A stretch of DNA of 64,000 nt, taken from Edaphobacter sp. 12200R-103. Lineage in GTDB: Bacteria; Acidobacteriota; Terriglobia; Terriglobales; Acidobacteriaceae. Positions within the stretch are counted from its first letter, which is position 1. Each line of letters starts with the position of its first letter. Made by a program: the position numbers and the translations under genes. The stretch covers positions 3,906,001 through 3,970,000 of the forward strand of contig NZ_CP048114.1 of assembly GCF_010093025.1 (NCBI RefSeq). Direction: 5' to 3'. Positions 17,206 through 25,998 of the stretch are shown piece after piece. The notes under the pieces were generated by a model. It had not been told where the DNA came from and ran no database searches. It was given only the letters and a program-made list of their open reading frames with translations.

Positions 17206-20200
17206 ATGCCTAAATTACTTGTACTCATACGTAACCAGGTCATAGTTGTTTCCGCTATCTTCTCGTTGTTATTTCCGTGCTCTTCCGCTCTGGCACAGGT
17301 CGATACTGGAATTGTTCTCGGATCGGTGCTCGACTCGACAGGAGCTGTGATCCCGGAAGCCGGCATAACGCTCACGAACCAGGCTCAGGGAACCACCCTC
17401 ACAACCAAGACGAACGGTGAAGGAAACTACCAGTTTCCGGTGGTTCGAGCAGGTATGTATAGCGTTGGCGTAGAGGCTCCTGGATTTAAGCAAGCTAAGC
17501 GAGAAAACGTCTCCGTAAGCATCCAGCAAAGAGCTGTCGTTGACTTTCGCTTGCAACCAGGAGAGCTGACGCAGAGCGTGGATGTTGCATCGGATGCTGC
17601 GCAGCTACAGACACAGGATGCATCCCTTGGTGGTGTGGTGCATGCCCAGACTATCAATGACCTTCCTCTGAATGGAAGGAACTATACCTTCCTTGCTCAG
17701 CTGGAGCCCGGAGTGGTTCAGGGGCAGCAGGACTCCCGTGGCATGGCATCTTCCGGCAGCTTCTCTGCGAACGGACAGAACAGCTTTTCCAACAACTATC
17801 TTCTGGACGGCGTGGACAACAACTCCAATCTCGTCGACTTCATTAACGGAGCTGGATATGTCTACCGTCCGTCGGTAGATGCGCTGCAGGAATTCAAAGT
17901 ACAGACCAGCAGCTACAGCGCTGAATTCGGACGCGCAGGCGGCGCAATTCTGAATGCGTCAATCAAATCTGGAAGCGATAAGTTCCACGGAAATTTCTTT
18001 GAGTTTTTCCGGAATGCAGCGCTGAATGCGAACAACTTTTTCGCTAATTACCAGGGACTGCCGAAAGGCAAGCTCATTAGGAACCAGTTTGGCGCGACAC
18101 TTGGTGGACCGGTGCCACCGCTCAATCATGGGCAGCGCAAGACATTCTTCTTCATGGACTATGAAGGCTTCAGACAGCGCCAGGCTACAACCTCGGTATT
18201 GACGGCCCCAACTGCGCTTATGCAATCCAGCAAGTTCACCGACATGTCGGACCTGATCAAGTTTCAAGGCGGTACCAGGAAAGACGCTCTCGGCCGCACC
18301 TTTGCGCTGGGAACCATCATGGATCCAGCCACAACGAGGCTGCTGCGGGGTGGTTCTGTTGATCCGGTGACTGGCATGGCGGTCCCAGGAAGCCCGGGCA
18401 GCACCTTCTGGGTAAGAGATCCTATCGATCCTACCTGCAATGCTTTGGCATCGGGACCAAATCCCGGGTGCCGTAATCAGATTCCGGCAAGCCGCATGGA
18501 TGCCAATGCACTTCATCTGCTACAGCAATTTCCAGCAGCTACCCGCAGCGGTGTGCTCTCAGGAAATTATGCGGTTAATCCTGTCACGCAGGACGGCTAT
18601 AACCAGGGAGATCTTCGAATCGATCAGTATCTGAGTGAGAAGGATTCGTTCTTTGGTCGCTTCAGCATGGGCGGAAGCAATACTCTGGTACCAGCCCCTT
18701 ACGGCGGAGTGATTGATGGCTCACAGTTCGGTGGAGGCAATCAGTCGGTAAAGCTACATAGTGAGGCCGGAAGCTGGACTCATATCTTCGGACCGAAAGT
18801 GGTGCTTGAATCGCGGTTCGGCTATTCGGGTGTTAACCACATGCGCCTGCCCTTCAATGCAGGCAACTTTGATATAGCACCGTCCTTCGGGCTCAGTACG
18901 CCAAATTCTCCAAACATGGGCGGCCTGCCAACCTTCACCGTGGATGGTCTGGGGCAGTTCGGTGTTCCGCAATATCTTCCGAGTATCGAGACTCAAAACA
19001 CGTTGCAGCTAAGTTCGACTGCCACTGTTCTTGCCGGCAATCACAGCATCAAGTTCGGAATACAGTACTCGCGGCCGCAAGTGACGTTTTTTCAGCCCGC
19101 ATCGCCACGCGGAGCCTATACCTACTCGAGCACCTTCACTGACGTCGCCAATACGAGCGGAGGCGGCACGGGCATGGCTCAGATGTTGCTAGTACCGACA
19201 AGCAGTACGGTAATGGGAATGCAGCCATGCGCCAACACGGCCGTTGCGCCTTGCGCCGCTAACTTTGTTGGCGGTCCCAATGGCATTTCGGCGACCAGAA
19301 TTCCTAATCCAACGCCTACTGCTACATGGAGCGTGTGGGGCGGGTTTGTCGAGGATACATGGAGGCTTGCTCCGAAACTTACGGCAGTCCTGGGGCTCCG
19401 GTATGATCTCCAGCGCAATGCTCCTGCCCCGCAGGGACGTGGTGCAAATCTAGTGATTGACCCGGAACCGAATAATCCCGGGCAGGCTGCCAGTGCGACC
19501 TATTACATAGGAAAAGATGCGTGCAAGACTCCTCTGTCTCCCACTTTCCTTTCTCAGGCGGCCACGGACAACGTTCAGATCCAGTGCGCTTCCAGTAATA
19601 AGTTGGTAACAAGCCCTCATACGATGTTCGCTCCCAGGGTTGGTCTTGCCTATAACTTCCTTCAGAGTTGGGTAGCGCGTGCCGGCTTCGGGATGTTCTA
19701 TCTCACAAGCGGAACTTCGGGTCGCAACGGAGGAAATGATCTTGTAGCTACGCAAAATGTGTATCCATTCGCTTACAGCGTGAACATCAATAACTTTACC
19801 CCTGGGCAACCAGTGATCTACGGTGATGGAAGCACAGGTACCTTTGAATCGGGCATCGCATCGATCAATGTCAACGACCCCTCATCGTTCAATGCCACCA
19901 ATCTCAGCCTTGGAGGCATCCCCAGTCCCTGGAAAATTCCCTATACGATGCAGTACAACTTCACCATCCAGCACCAACTCAGTGCTTCGCAGACGGTTTC
20001 AATTGGTTACGTAGGAAGCCAGAGCCGTAATCAGGATCTTGGATTTTCCAGCTATAACTACAATGAAGCCAAAGTGATAGCACCTCCTGGAATGAGTACT
20101 GTCAATTTTCGTGAGTTCAAGAGCTTCAATGGAATGAATCAGGTTATGAATCGAGCGGAAAGTAACTACAACTCCTTGCAGGTAAGCTACGATAAGCAAT

Positions 20201-20970
20201 TTGCTGACGGTCTTGGTGTCAAGGCTAGCTACACCTTCTCGAAATGTCGGACACAGGGACGCCAGGGACTGGTGAACAATATTGGTGGCTATCGCTCGAT
20301 CTGGCTGCTCGGACCTGACTGGGCATTGTGCGATACCGACGCTCCACACACCTTTGTTGCAAACGCGATTTATGATCTTCCGATTGGTCAAGGAAAGACG
20401 TTCGGAAGAGGTGTCAATGGTTTTACCAATCAGCTGATTGGGAACTGGCAAGTAACAGCAATCGGCACGTACCTGAGTGGGCCGCCATTCTCGATCGGTT
20501 GCAACACGACGACGACCACTGGTCTGGGATGCAATGCGGTTCTGACGGGCCAACCACTCTATCCTTCAAACCAGAACTTCAACCACTGGCTTAATCCGGC
20601 AGCGTTTGCCAATCCGCCTGTGGCGACCACTCTGGGACAGAGCGATCTCTCCCCGCTTGGCGGTTCACCGACTCAGGTTCGCGGGCCTGACTTCCGTAAG
20701 CTGGACTTCTCCCTGCTAAAGCAATTTCCTCTCTCCGGAGACGGAACCATCAGAGAGAGCCAGAGAATCGAGTTTCGTGCAGAGTTTTTCAATCTGACGA
20801 ACACGCCGCACTTCAGCGCCCCGGGATTCTCAGGTGGAGGAGCGGGTCTGCCGGCGCCTCCGGGAGTTCTGGATTTCAGCAATACCCAGAACTTTGGCAA
20901 GATTACCTCTTTGAGGTTAGGAGCTGAAGATCCCCGTCAGATTCAGCTTGCACTGAAGTATTACTGGTAA
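17206..20970 (+). CDS. Oar-like TonB-dependent outer-membrane receptor
   Basis: About 1,254 residues from the ATG at 17206, which has GAGAGG nine nt upstream (an in-frame ATG at 17170 lacks a ribosome site). A signal peptide is followed by a carboxypeptidase-regulatory-like domain (GIVLGSVLDSTGAVIPEAGI to about residue 110). A plug with LPLNGRNYTFLAQLEPGV and NNYLLDGVDNN comes next, then a long beta-barrel with many SYTFSK and YDLQRN-type strands. It ends in IQLALKYYW, an aromatic outer-membrane signal. This architecture is highly expanded in Terriglobia. It should take up a large or complex ligand using TonB energy. It lies 63 nt after the PVADH-like gene, so co-transcription is likely. Confidence 0.92.
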   Translation: MPKLLVLIRNQVIVVSAIFSLLFPCSSALAQVDTGIVLGSVLDSTGAVIPEAGITLTNQAQGTTLTTKTNGEGNYQFPVVRAGMYSVGVEAPGFKQAKRENVSVSIQQRAVVDFRLQPGELTQSVDVASDAAQLQTQDASLGGVVHAQTINDLPLNGRNYTFLAQLEPGVVQGQQDSRGMASSGSFSANGQNSFSNNYLLDGVDNNSNLVDFINGAGYVYRPSVDALQEFKVQTSSYSAEFGRAGGAILNASIKSGSDKFHGNFFEFFRNAALNANNFFANYQGLPKGKLIRNQFGATLGGPVPPLNHGQRKTFFFMDYEGFRQRQATTSVLTAPTALMQSSKFTDMSDLIKFQGGTRKDALGRTFALGTIMDPATTRLLRGGSVDPVTGMAVPGSPGSTFWVRDPIDPTCNALASGPNPGCRNQIPASRMDANALHLLQQFPAATRSGVLSGNYAVNPVTQDGYNQGDLRIDQYLSEKDSFFGRFSMGGSNTLVPAPYGGVIDGSQFGGGNQSVKLHSEAGSWTHIFGPKVVLESRFGYSGVNHMRLPFNAGNFDIAPSFGLSTPNSPNMGGLPTFTVDGLGQFGVPQYLPSIETQNTLQLSSTATVLAGNHSIKFGIQYSRPQVTFFQPASPRGAYTYSSTFTDVANTSGGGTGMAQMLLVPTSSTVMGMQPCANTAVAPCAANFVGGPNGISATRIPNPTPTATWSVWGGFVEDTWRLAPKLTAVLGLRYDLQRNAPAPQGRGANLVIDPEPNNPGQAASATYYIGKDACKTPLSPTFLSQAATDNVQIQCASSNKLVTSPHTMFAPRVGLAYNFLQSWVARAGFGMFYLTSGTSGRNGGNDLVATQNVYPFAYSVNINNFTPGQPVIYGDGSTGTFESGIASINVNDPSSFNATNLSLGGIPSPWKIPYTMQYNFTIQHQLSASQTVSIGYVGSQSRNQDLGFSSYNYNEAKVIAPPGMSTVNFREFKSFNGMNQVMNRAESNYNSLQVSYDKQFADGLGVKASYTFSKCRTQGRQGLVNNIGGYRSIWLLGPDWALCDTDAPHTFVANAIYDLPIGQGKTFGRGVNGFTNQLIGNWQVTAIGTYLSGPPFSIGCNTTTTTGLGCNAVLTGQPLYPSNQNFNHWLNPAAFANPPVATTLGQSDLSPLGGSPTQVRGPDFRKLDFSLLKQFPLSGDGTIRESQRIEFRAEFFNLTNTPHFSAPGFSGGGAGLPAPPGVLDFSNTQNFGKITSLRLGAEDPRQIQLALKYYW

Positions 20971-21027
20971 ACACCCCTGGCTTTCGAGTCGTTTTTCAAT
21001 CGAGTTGTAGGCCTGAAAATTATTGGA

Positions 21028-21059
21028 ACTGCGAGCCTCCGAAGAGGAGGCTTCGCAGT
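21028..21059 (+). terminator. Stem-loop after the TonB receptor gene
   Basis: Arms ACTGCGAGCCTCC and GGAGGCTTCGCAGT pair over 13 positions with a single-base bulge and a 5-nt loop. It lies 58 nt after the receptor stop and before the mutarotase-like gene. There is no long T-tract, so it may also act as an mRNA-stabilising hairpin. Confidence 0.55.
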
Positions 21060-21150
21060 CTGGGACTTTATGACTATGACGATGAAAGAAGTCATGCAAT
21101 GAATATCCTGATCTTGAGATGAATCGCTCGATCCTTTTATTGGAGAAATC

Positions 21151-22191
21151 ATGCGCATTTATAAAATGTTGATCCCTACCTTTTTCGGACTGATCATCTC
21201 CTCTTCCTGCCTGGCGCAGAACTATCCCAGCGTTGAGATCGGTAATGGTCAAATTCGTGCAAAAGTGTATCTGCCCGACGCGGAGAAGGGTTTCTATCGG
21301 AGTACTCGTTTCGATTGGTCAGGAGCGATTGGAAGCCTTGAGTATAAAGGTCACAATTATTATGGTCCCTGGTTCGTGAGCACGGATCCCGAGGTGTGGG
21401 ATTTCACTACGGAGACTCCGGAGGTCATCTCGGCTCCATTCACCGCCATGGTGGGCCCAGCCGAGGAATTCAATACGGATGGAACCGCGCTTGGCTGGAG
21501 CGAGGCGAAGCCCGGTGGCACTTTTGTGAAGATCGGTGTCGGTGTGTTGCGCAAGCCAGCCAATGATGATCGCTACGATCATTCAAAGCCCTATGACATC
21601 GTGGATGGCGGTAAATGGTCGGTAAAGAATAACCGCGACTCCATTGAATTTACCCATGTCCTCAACGATCCCGCAGACGGCTATGGATACGTATATCGAA
21701 AAATAATCCGGTTGATTCCGGGAAAGCCGGAGATGGTAATCGAACATAGTCTTCAGAACACGGGGAACAAAGAGATCATCAGCACAGTGTACAACCACAA
21801 CTTTGTGGTACTCGACAAACAGGCGCCGGGCCCGGACTTCACAATAACCTTTCCCTTCCAGTTGAAGCCGGTCCGCCCATTGAATCCGGCTTTTGGAGAA
21901 GTTCGCGGGAACCAGATTACCTGGGTAAAAACGCTTGAAAAGACGGACCGAATGGCCGGGCGTTTTGGGGGATTTAATGACAAGGCCTCCGACTATGACA
22001 TCCGTGTAGAAAACAGGAAGGTTCGGGCCGGATTCCACGTTAGAGGAGACCATCCACTCACAAATCTGGCGCTATGGTCGATTCGCACTGTCCTGGCAAT
22101 TGAGCCGTACAACTCCATGAGCATCGCACCGGGTAAAGAGTTTGACTGGAAGCTTAACTACGACTACTACACGCTCCCGGCATCGAAGTAA
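21151..22191 (+). CDS. Secreted mutarotase-fold protein, paralogue 1
   Basis: 346 residues with a signal peptide (MRIYKMLIPTFFGLIISSSCLAQ). The body resembles aldose-1-epimerase/galactose-mutarotase-fold proteins. Recognisable blocks are VYLPDAEKGFYRSTRFDWSG, YKGHNYYGPWF, FVKIGVGVLRKP, FTHVLNDPADGYGYVYRK, VYNHNFVVLD and a late SIAPGKEFDWKLNY. A second copy of the same family lies at 25996-27078 with the same blocks in the same order. The fold usually binds or epimerises sugars, but catalytic residues are not proven here. It has an upstream hairpin and its own TTGGAGA ribosome site. Confidence 0.78.
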   Translation: MRIYKMLIPTFFGLIISSSCLAQNYPSVEIGNGQIRAKVYLPDAEKGFYRSTRFDWSGAIGSLEYKGHNYYGPWFVSTDPEVWDFTTETPEVISAPFTAMVGPAEEFNTDGTALGWSEAKPGGTFVKIGVGVLRKPANDDRYDHSKPYDIVDGGKWSVKNNRDSIEFTHVLNDPADGYGYVYRKIIRLIPGKPEMVIEHSLQNTGNKEIISTVYNHNFVVLDKQAPGPDFTITFPFQLKPVRPLNPAFGEVRGNQITWVKTLEKTDRMAGRFGGFNDKASDYDIRVENRKVRAGFHVRGDHPLTNLALWSIRTVLAIEPYNSMSIAPGKEFDWKLNYDYYTLPASK

Positions 22192-22221
22192 GCCGTCGGT
22201 CCTGGAAAAGACTAGTGGCCT

Positions 22222-22236
22222 CATACGAAGCGTATG
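22222..22236. promoter_or_regulatory. Palindrome upstream of the sensory operon
   Basis: Perfect inverted repeat CATACG-AAG-CGTATG. Three nt later comes GGTGCAC (22239-22245), the half-site core of the 44-bp element found upstream of the PQQ dehydrogenases. The pair lies directly before the lipoprotein ATG (22256) and may autoregulate the sensory operon. Confidence 0.45.
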
Positions 22237-22255
22237 CTGGTGCACACTGATTGGT

Positions 22256-23236
22256 ATGCGACGCGCGGCTGTTATTAATTCGCAGATAGGAGCCTGTCTT
22301 ATTGCAGCGGTGGCGTTGTTCCCGTTGACGGGCTGCACCAAGCGTTCGAAACAGATTGCGGTTCTTACACCAACAACTGGAGTTGTTATATGGGATGGTG
22401 TGCACACTGGCGCAGTTCTGCGAGGCCGGGAGTGCGGCGTTAGTGTGCGCTATAACGGCCCTACCCGTGACGATGATCTACGGACACAGTTGTCCCTGTT
22501 TGAACGAGCTTCTAAAAATCATTACGGTGCTATCGCTGTCGCACCCATCCAGATGGAAGCGTTTCGAGATCCTGTAGAGCGGGTCTCAGCTCAGGGAACG
22601 CCGGTGATAGTCATTGGTGGTGACCTGGGCATTCGAAATCCGAACGTTACCTATGTGATGACGGATAACCGCCTCGCCGGCAGGATCGCCGCGCGGAAGG
22701 TCGCCGAAGTCCTGCATAACAAGGGACAGATCGCGATTATGGGCCTGGATTTTCGCCAGTCCAGCAATCTTGAGCGTGAGTTCTGGCTCGAGCAGGAGCT
22801 CGCAAATATCTCCGGCAGACTCAAGGTTGTTCAGAGGCGCAATGGGACCGCGAATCTCTATCAGGAGCAACAGATAGCGGAAAATCTGTTAGACGAAGAA
22901 CCTCGCATTGATGCTTTAGTAGCTCTCACCGCGGCATCGACCAGAGGTGCTTTGTATGCAATGAAGGCAAGACGAATCAAGTCCGGTGTCCATATTATTG
23001 GCTTCGACCAGGATCTGCTTCTTCCGATTGTTGATCGTGAAATCGATGGAGTCGTGGGTATTCGGGCGAATGACATGGGGCGCCTGGTGGGGCAATTGGC
23101 TTGCGACCGTCTTGAAGGCAAAGGGTGGAATGGTTCGTATACACTTCCTCCGATACTGCTTACCGCCGATACATTGGGAATCGCGGATATCGAGCAACAG
23201 CTCCATGGAGGCGGATGGTGGCTGGGAGAACGCTGA
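22256..23236 (+). CDS. Periplasmic sugar-binding-type lipoprotein of a three-component sensor
   Basis: 326 residues from the ATG at 22256; the open frame extends further back but without a signal peptide. A lipoprotein signal ends at LFPLTGC. The mature part is a type-1 periplasmic binding protein of the ribose/xylose-binding kind: a first strand KQIAVLTPTTGVVIWDG, then GAIAVAPIQMEAFRDPV, GTPVIVIGGDLG, NRLAGRIAARKVAEVLHNKGQIAIMG, and VHIIGFDQD with IDGVVGIRANDMGRLVGQLACDRL. There are no ABC-transporter genes nearby; its 3' end overlaps a histidine kinase gene. It is therefore probably a ligand sensor for that kinase rather than a transporter part. Confidence 0.82.
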   Translation: MRRAAVINSQIGACLIAAVALFPLTGCTKRSKQIAVLTPTTGVVIWDGVHTGAVLRGRECGVSVRYNGPTRDDDLRTQLSLFERASKNHYGAIAVAPIQMEAFRDPVERVSAQGTPVIVIGGDLGIRNPNVTYVMTDNRLAGRIAARKVAEVLHNKGQIAIMGLDFRQSSNLEREFWLEQELANISGRLKVVQRRNGTANLYQEQQIAENLLDEEPRIDALVALTAASTRGALYAMKARRIKSGVHIIGFDQDLLLPIVDREIDGVVGIRANDMGRLVGQLACDRLEGKGWNGSYTLPPILLTADTLGIADIEQQLHGGGWWLGER

Positions 23237-25335
23237 CTCGAAGACGCCAGGTATTGGTAATGATCGGTGCACTTGCCGTGCTTCTTCTATTGTCTACATC
23301 ACCGGTGCGAACGATATTCTTTGGCCCTCATCTGGAAGGCTTCGAGCATGGAAGCCCATGGACTTCCACTACATCATGGAAGGCATATGGCGGCGCCTGG
23401 GAACTTGCTCATGGCGTCATGCGGGATAACTCGTATGAGCGTGGAGCCAAGCTCATTACCGGGTCGTCGTGGGCAGGCGACTATAAGATCGAAGCCGATC
23501 TGGCAATGATCGGGAATTATGGAGGAGCCGGCCTTATCTTTCGGGTACAGGATCCGGATGAAGGAGTGGATTCCTATTCCGGCTTTAGTGTCGGGATACG
23601 GACCCTCGACAATGCTATGACTGTAGGCAGGGCTGACTACGGTTGGGATGAATATCAAAGGGTTGCCATACCGGGAGGAGCTGAGCTTAATCATTTCTAT
23701 CACTTGACCGCGATAGCTGTCGGTTGTGATATCGCAGCTCGTCTCGATCTTCCCGACGGACCTCCTCTCCGGGTAGGAGTATCTCTCCAATCCTGTAACC
23801 GGCGCGGCCAGTATGGTCTGAAGTCATATCAGACGCCGGCGGCCTGGCGCAATTTGCGTGTAACTCCAGCCAGTATGTCTGATCTTCGGCAGCTGATGTC
23901 CGGTAAACCTCTGGCCAGCGCAGCGGCCGGTAATCTTCACTACTATGATCCGCAAGTGGACGAACGGACACCGATTGAGAGAGAGGCGATGAGCAGAGAA
24001 GTGGACGTGAGAACCACGCCTATAGCACAGCTTCAGCTTTCATCTTCGCCCACAAGCCTGCAACATGCGGCAGTTCACGGCGTTGTCCGTCTCATCAAAC
24101 CGCTTACCTATGTTGAAGACCCGACCGGAAGCATCGTCGTAGCTTCGCATGACCAGCCGGCACTCGCTATCGGCGATGAAGTGGTGATTGCTGGAGAGGT
24201 TGGGCGGGAGGATGATGAACTGCAGATCCGTAACGGCACTGTCCAGATTCTTTGGTCGCAAGAGCCTGCATCGCCTCAGCTGGTTTCGCCGGATCAAATC
24301 GCGACAGGGTCATGGAATGGCCGCCTGGTCCAGGTCAATGGGGAGTTGCTGGGAGAAGACAAAGGTCCAGGCGGATCGAAACTCCTGGAGCTTACCGGCG
24401 GCGGCGAGACCTTTCGCGCCATCGCAAGTCCATCTCCTTTCGGCCAGCCGATCAGCCTTCGCCCCGGTAGCGAGCTCCAATTGACTGGGGTCGTTCGTTC
24501 CGACCGTACCTATGCAGGTAACAGAGCATTCGCCATCCTCCTGTCTCCGATGCAGGGTGCATTGCAGGTGAGCCGAGAGGCCCCATGGTGGACATTGAGT
24601 AGAATCGCCGCCGCGGTCTTCATACTACTCACGCTCATAACGATGATGGCTTTTTTGTACCATCGTTTCCGTCAGCAATATCTTATCCGCCTGATGGCGG
24701 AACGCGAGCTGCTGGCACACGATTTGCATGATACTGTCTCCCAAAGTCTTGCAGGCATCGGCTTCCAGTTGGATTCCGCGGCATCTATCATGCATGAAGC
24801 TCCCGCTCGGGTAAAAGTAGAACGAGCCAGAGTAATGGTTCGCCAAAGTCATGAGGAGCTCCGGAGAAGTGTCACGACACTTCGGAATCAGATCGCGGCT
24901 GTTACAGATCTTGCCTGCGCGCTCAACAAGACGGCACACAAGCTGACAGCGGGCAGTTCGATCTCTGTCGAATGCAATGTAAATGGTGTCAGCCGCCATC
25001 TGCCGGTATCTGTTGCTGATTGTTTCTTCCGGATTGGACAGGAAGCGCTCACGAATGCGGTGCATCATGCAAAAGCCTCAAGGGTTGAGATAGTGCTTCA
25101 ACATGAGGGCAAGATGCTGAGTTTGCATATTAAGGACAACGGAAACGGATTTACTCCGAGCGAGCATGAAAGTGGCCACGGTCTGTTCGGTATGAAGAAG
25201 CGCGCCGAAATGATCGGAGCGGATTTTGCGATCCTGCGGAATGAACCCGGTATAACGATCGTGCTGGAAAAGCAGATCTCCTATTCATTTCAATTTTTTG
25301 ATAGCGTACGTGATTTATTTGGAAGCCAACTGTAG
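23215..25335 (+). CDS. NarL-type sensor histidine kinase with large extracytoplasmic sugar-domain-like sensor
   Basis: 706 residues from the ATG at 23215 (GGAGG just upstream), overlapping the binding-protein gene by 22 nt. A first transmembrane helix (about 12-30) is followed by a concanavalin/laminin-G-like domain (about 40-220, with WELAHGVMRDNS and YKIEADLAMIGNYGGAGLIFR). One or two OB-like segments come next (VHGVVRLIKPLTYVEDPTG, RLVQVNGELLGED), then a second helix near 470-490. The kinase part is HisKA_3 (LLAHDLHDTVSQSLAGIGFQL, His in DLHD) and an HATPase (GQEALTNAVHHAKAS, DNGNGF, GLFGMKKRAE). The sensor should read a periplasmic carbohydrate or the adjacent binding protein and phosphorylate the regulator encoded 7 nt downstream. 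Confidence 0.88.
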   Translation: MVAGRTLTRRRQVLVMIGALAVLLLLSTSPVRTIFFGPHLEGFEHGSPWTSTTSWKAYGGAWELAHGVMRDNSYERGAKLITGSSWAGDYKIEADLAMIGNYGGAGLIFRVQDPDEGVDSYSGFSVGIRTLDNAMTVGRADYGWDEYQRVAIPGGAELNHFYHLTAIAVGCDIAARLDLPDGPPLRVGVSLQSCNRRGQYGLKSYQTPAAWRNLRVTPASMSDLRQLMSGKPLASAAAGNLHYYDPQVDERTPIEREAMSREVDVRTTPIAQLQLSSSPTSLQHAAVHGVVRLIKPLTYVEDPTGSIVVASHDQPALAIGDEVVIAGEVGREDDELQIRNGTVQILWSQEPASPQLVSPDQIATGSWNGRLVQVNGELLGEDKGPGGSKLLELTGGGETFRAIASPSPFGQPISLRPGSELQLTGVVRSDRTYAGNRAFAILLSPMQGALQVSREAPWWTLSRIAAAVFILLTLITMMAFLYHRFRQQYLIRLMAERELLAHDLHDTVSQSLAGIGFQLDSAASIMHEAPARVKVERARVMVRQSHEELRRSVTTLRNQIAAVTDLACALNKTAHKLTAGSSISVECNVNGVSRHLPVSVADCFFRIGQEALTNAVHHAKASRVEIVLQHEGKMLSLHIKDNGNGFTPSEHESGHGLFGMKKRAEMIGADFAILRNEPGITIVLEKQISYSFQFFDSVRDLFGSQL

Positions 25336-25342
25336 GTGAACC

Positions 25343-25975
25343 ATGAATATCGCAACTGAGGTGAAGGTTCTTGTCGTGGACGACCACCCCATCGTTAGAG
25401 ATGGTCTTCGCAGCTCCCTGCTCGTTGCTCCCGGAATCCTGCTGATTGACGTTTGCGCATCAGGAGAAGAGGCACTAGAGAAGATCAGAACCGAGATCGT
25501 CGATGTACTCCTCACTGACCTCCGCATGAGTCCAATGAGCGGTCTGATGCTTCTGAAGTGCGCCAAATCCATTCGCTCGACGCTCCAGGTGCTTATGTTT
25601 TCCAGCTACGAAAGGGAAGAAGAGATCTATCAGGCTTACGCCGATGGGGCAGCTGGATATCTCAGTAAGAATCTCTCCTCCGAGGAATTAGTTAAAGCGA
25701 TTTTCGACGTTGCTAAAGGCCAAAGGCTCTTCTCGCGGCAGGATCTCGCCCTTATCGAAGAGCGAAGCCAGCGGAAGGCCCTCACCCCACGTGAATTGGA
25801 GATATTGGAGATGTTGGCCAAGGGACTGACCAATAAAGAGATAGGAAGAGCGCTTGAGATCAGCCACCTGACTGCCCGCAATATGCTGAAACGAGCCTGT
25901 GAAAAACTCGACGCATCCGATCGCACGGAAGCAACACGTATTGCTATCGAAAAAGGAATTATCGTTCTCGAATAG
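25343..25975 (+). CDS. NarL/LuxR-type response regulator
   Basis: 210 residues. A receiver domain (VKVLVVDDHPIVRDGL, phospho-acceptor Asp in LLTDLRMSPMSG, SKN as the lysine switch) is followed by a LuxR-type helix-turn-helix (LTPRELEILEMLAKGLTNKEIGRALEISHLTARNML). It is the partner of the upstream kinase. Likely targets are the dehydrogenase genes carrying the GGTGCA palindrome and its own operon, which is inference from context. Confidence 0.92.
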   Translation: MNIATEVKVLVVDDHPIVRDGLRSSLLVAPGILLIDVCASGEEALEKIRTEIVDVLLTDLRMSPMSGLMLLKCAKSIRSTLQVLMFSSYEREEEIYQAYADGAAGYLSKNLSSEELVKAIFDVAKGQRLFSRQDLALIEERSQRKALTPRELEILEMLAKGLTNKEIGRALEISHLTARNMLKRACEKLDASDRTEATRIAIEKGIIVLE

Positions 25976-25998
25976 CCTTCGTCGGCTTCAGAAGGCTA
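25973..25998. terminator. Bidirectional hairpin between convergent genes
   Basis: TAGCCTTC / GAAGGCTA, 8-bp arms with a 10-nt loop, spans the 20-nt gap between the stop of the response regulator (+) and the stop of mutarotase paralogue 2 (-). Confidence 0.5.
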
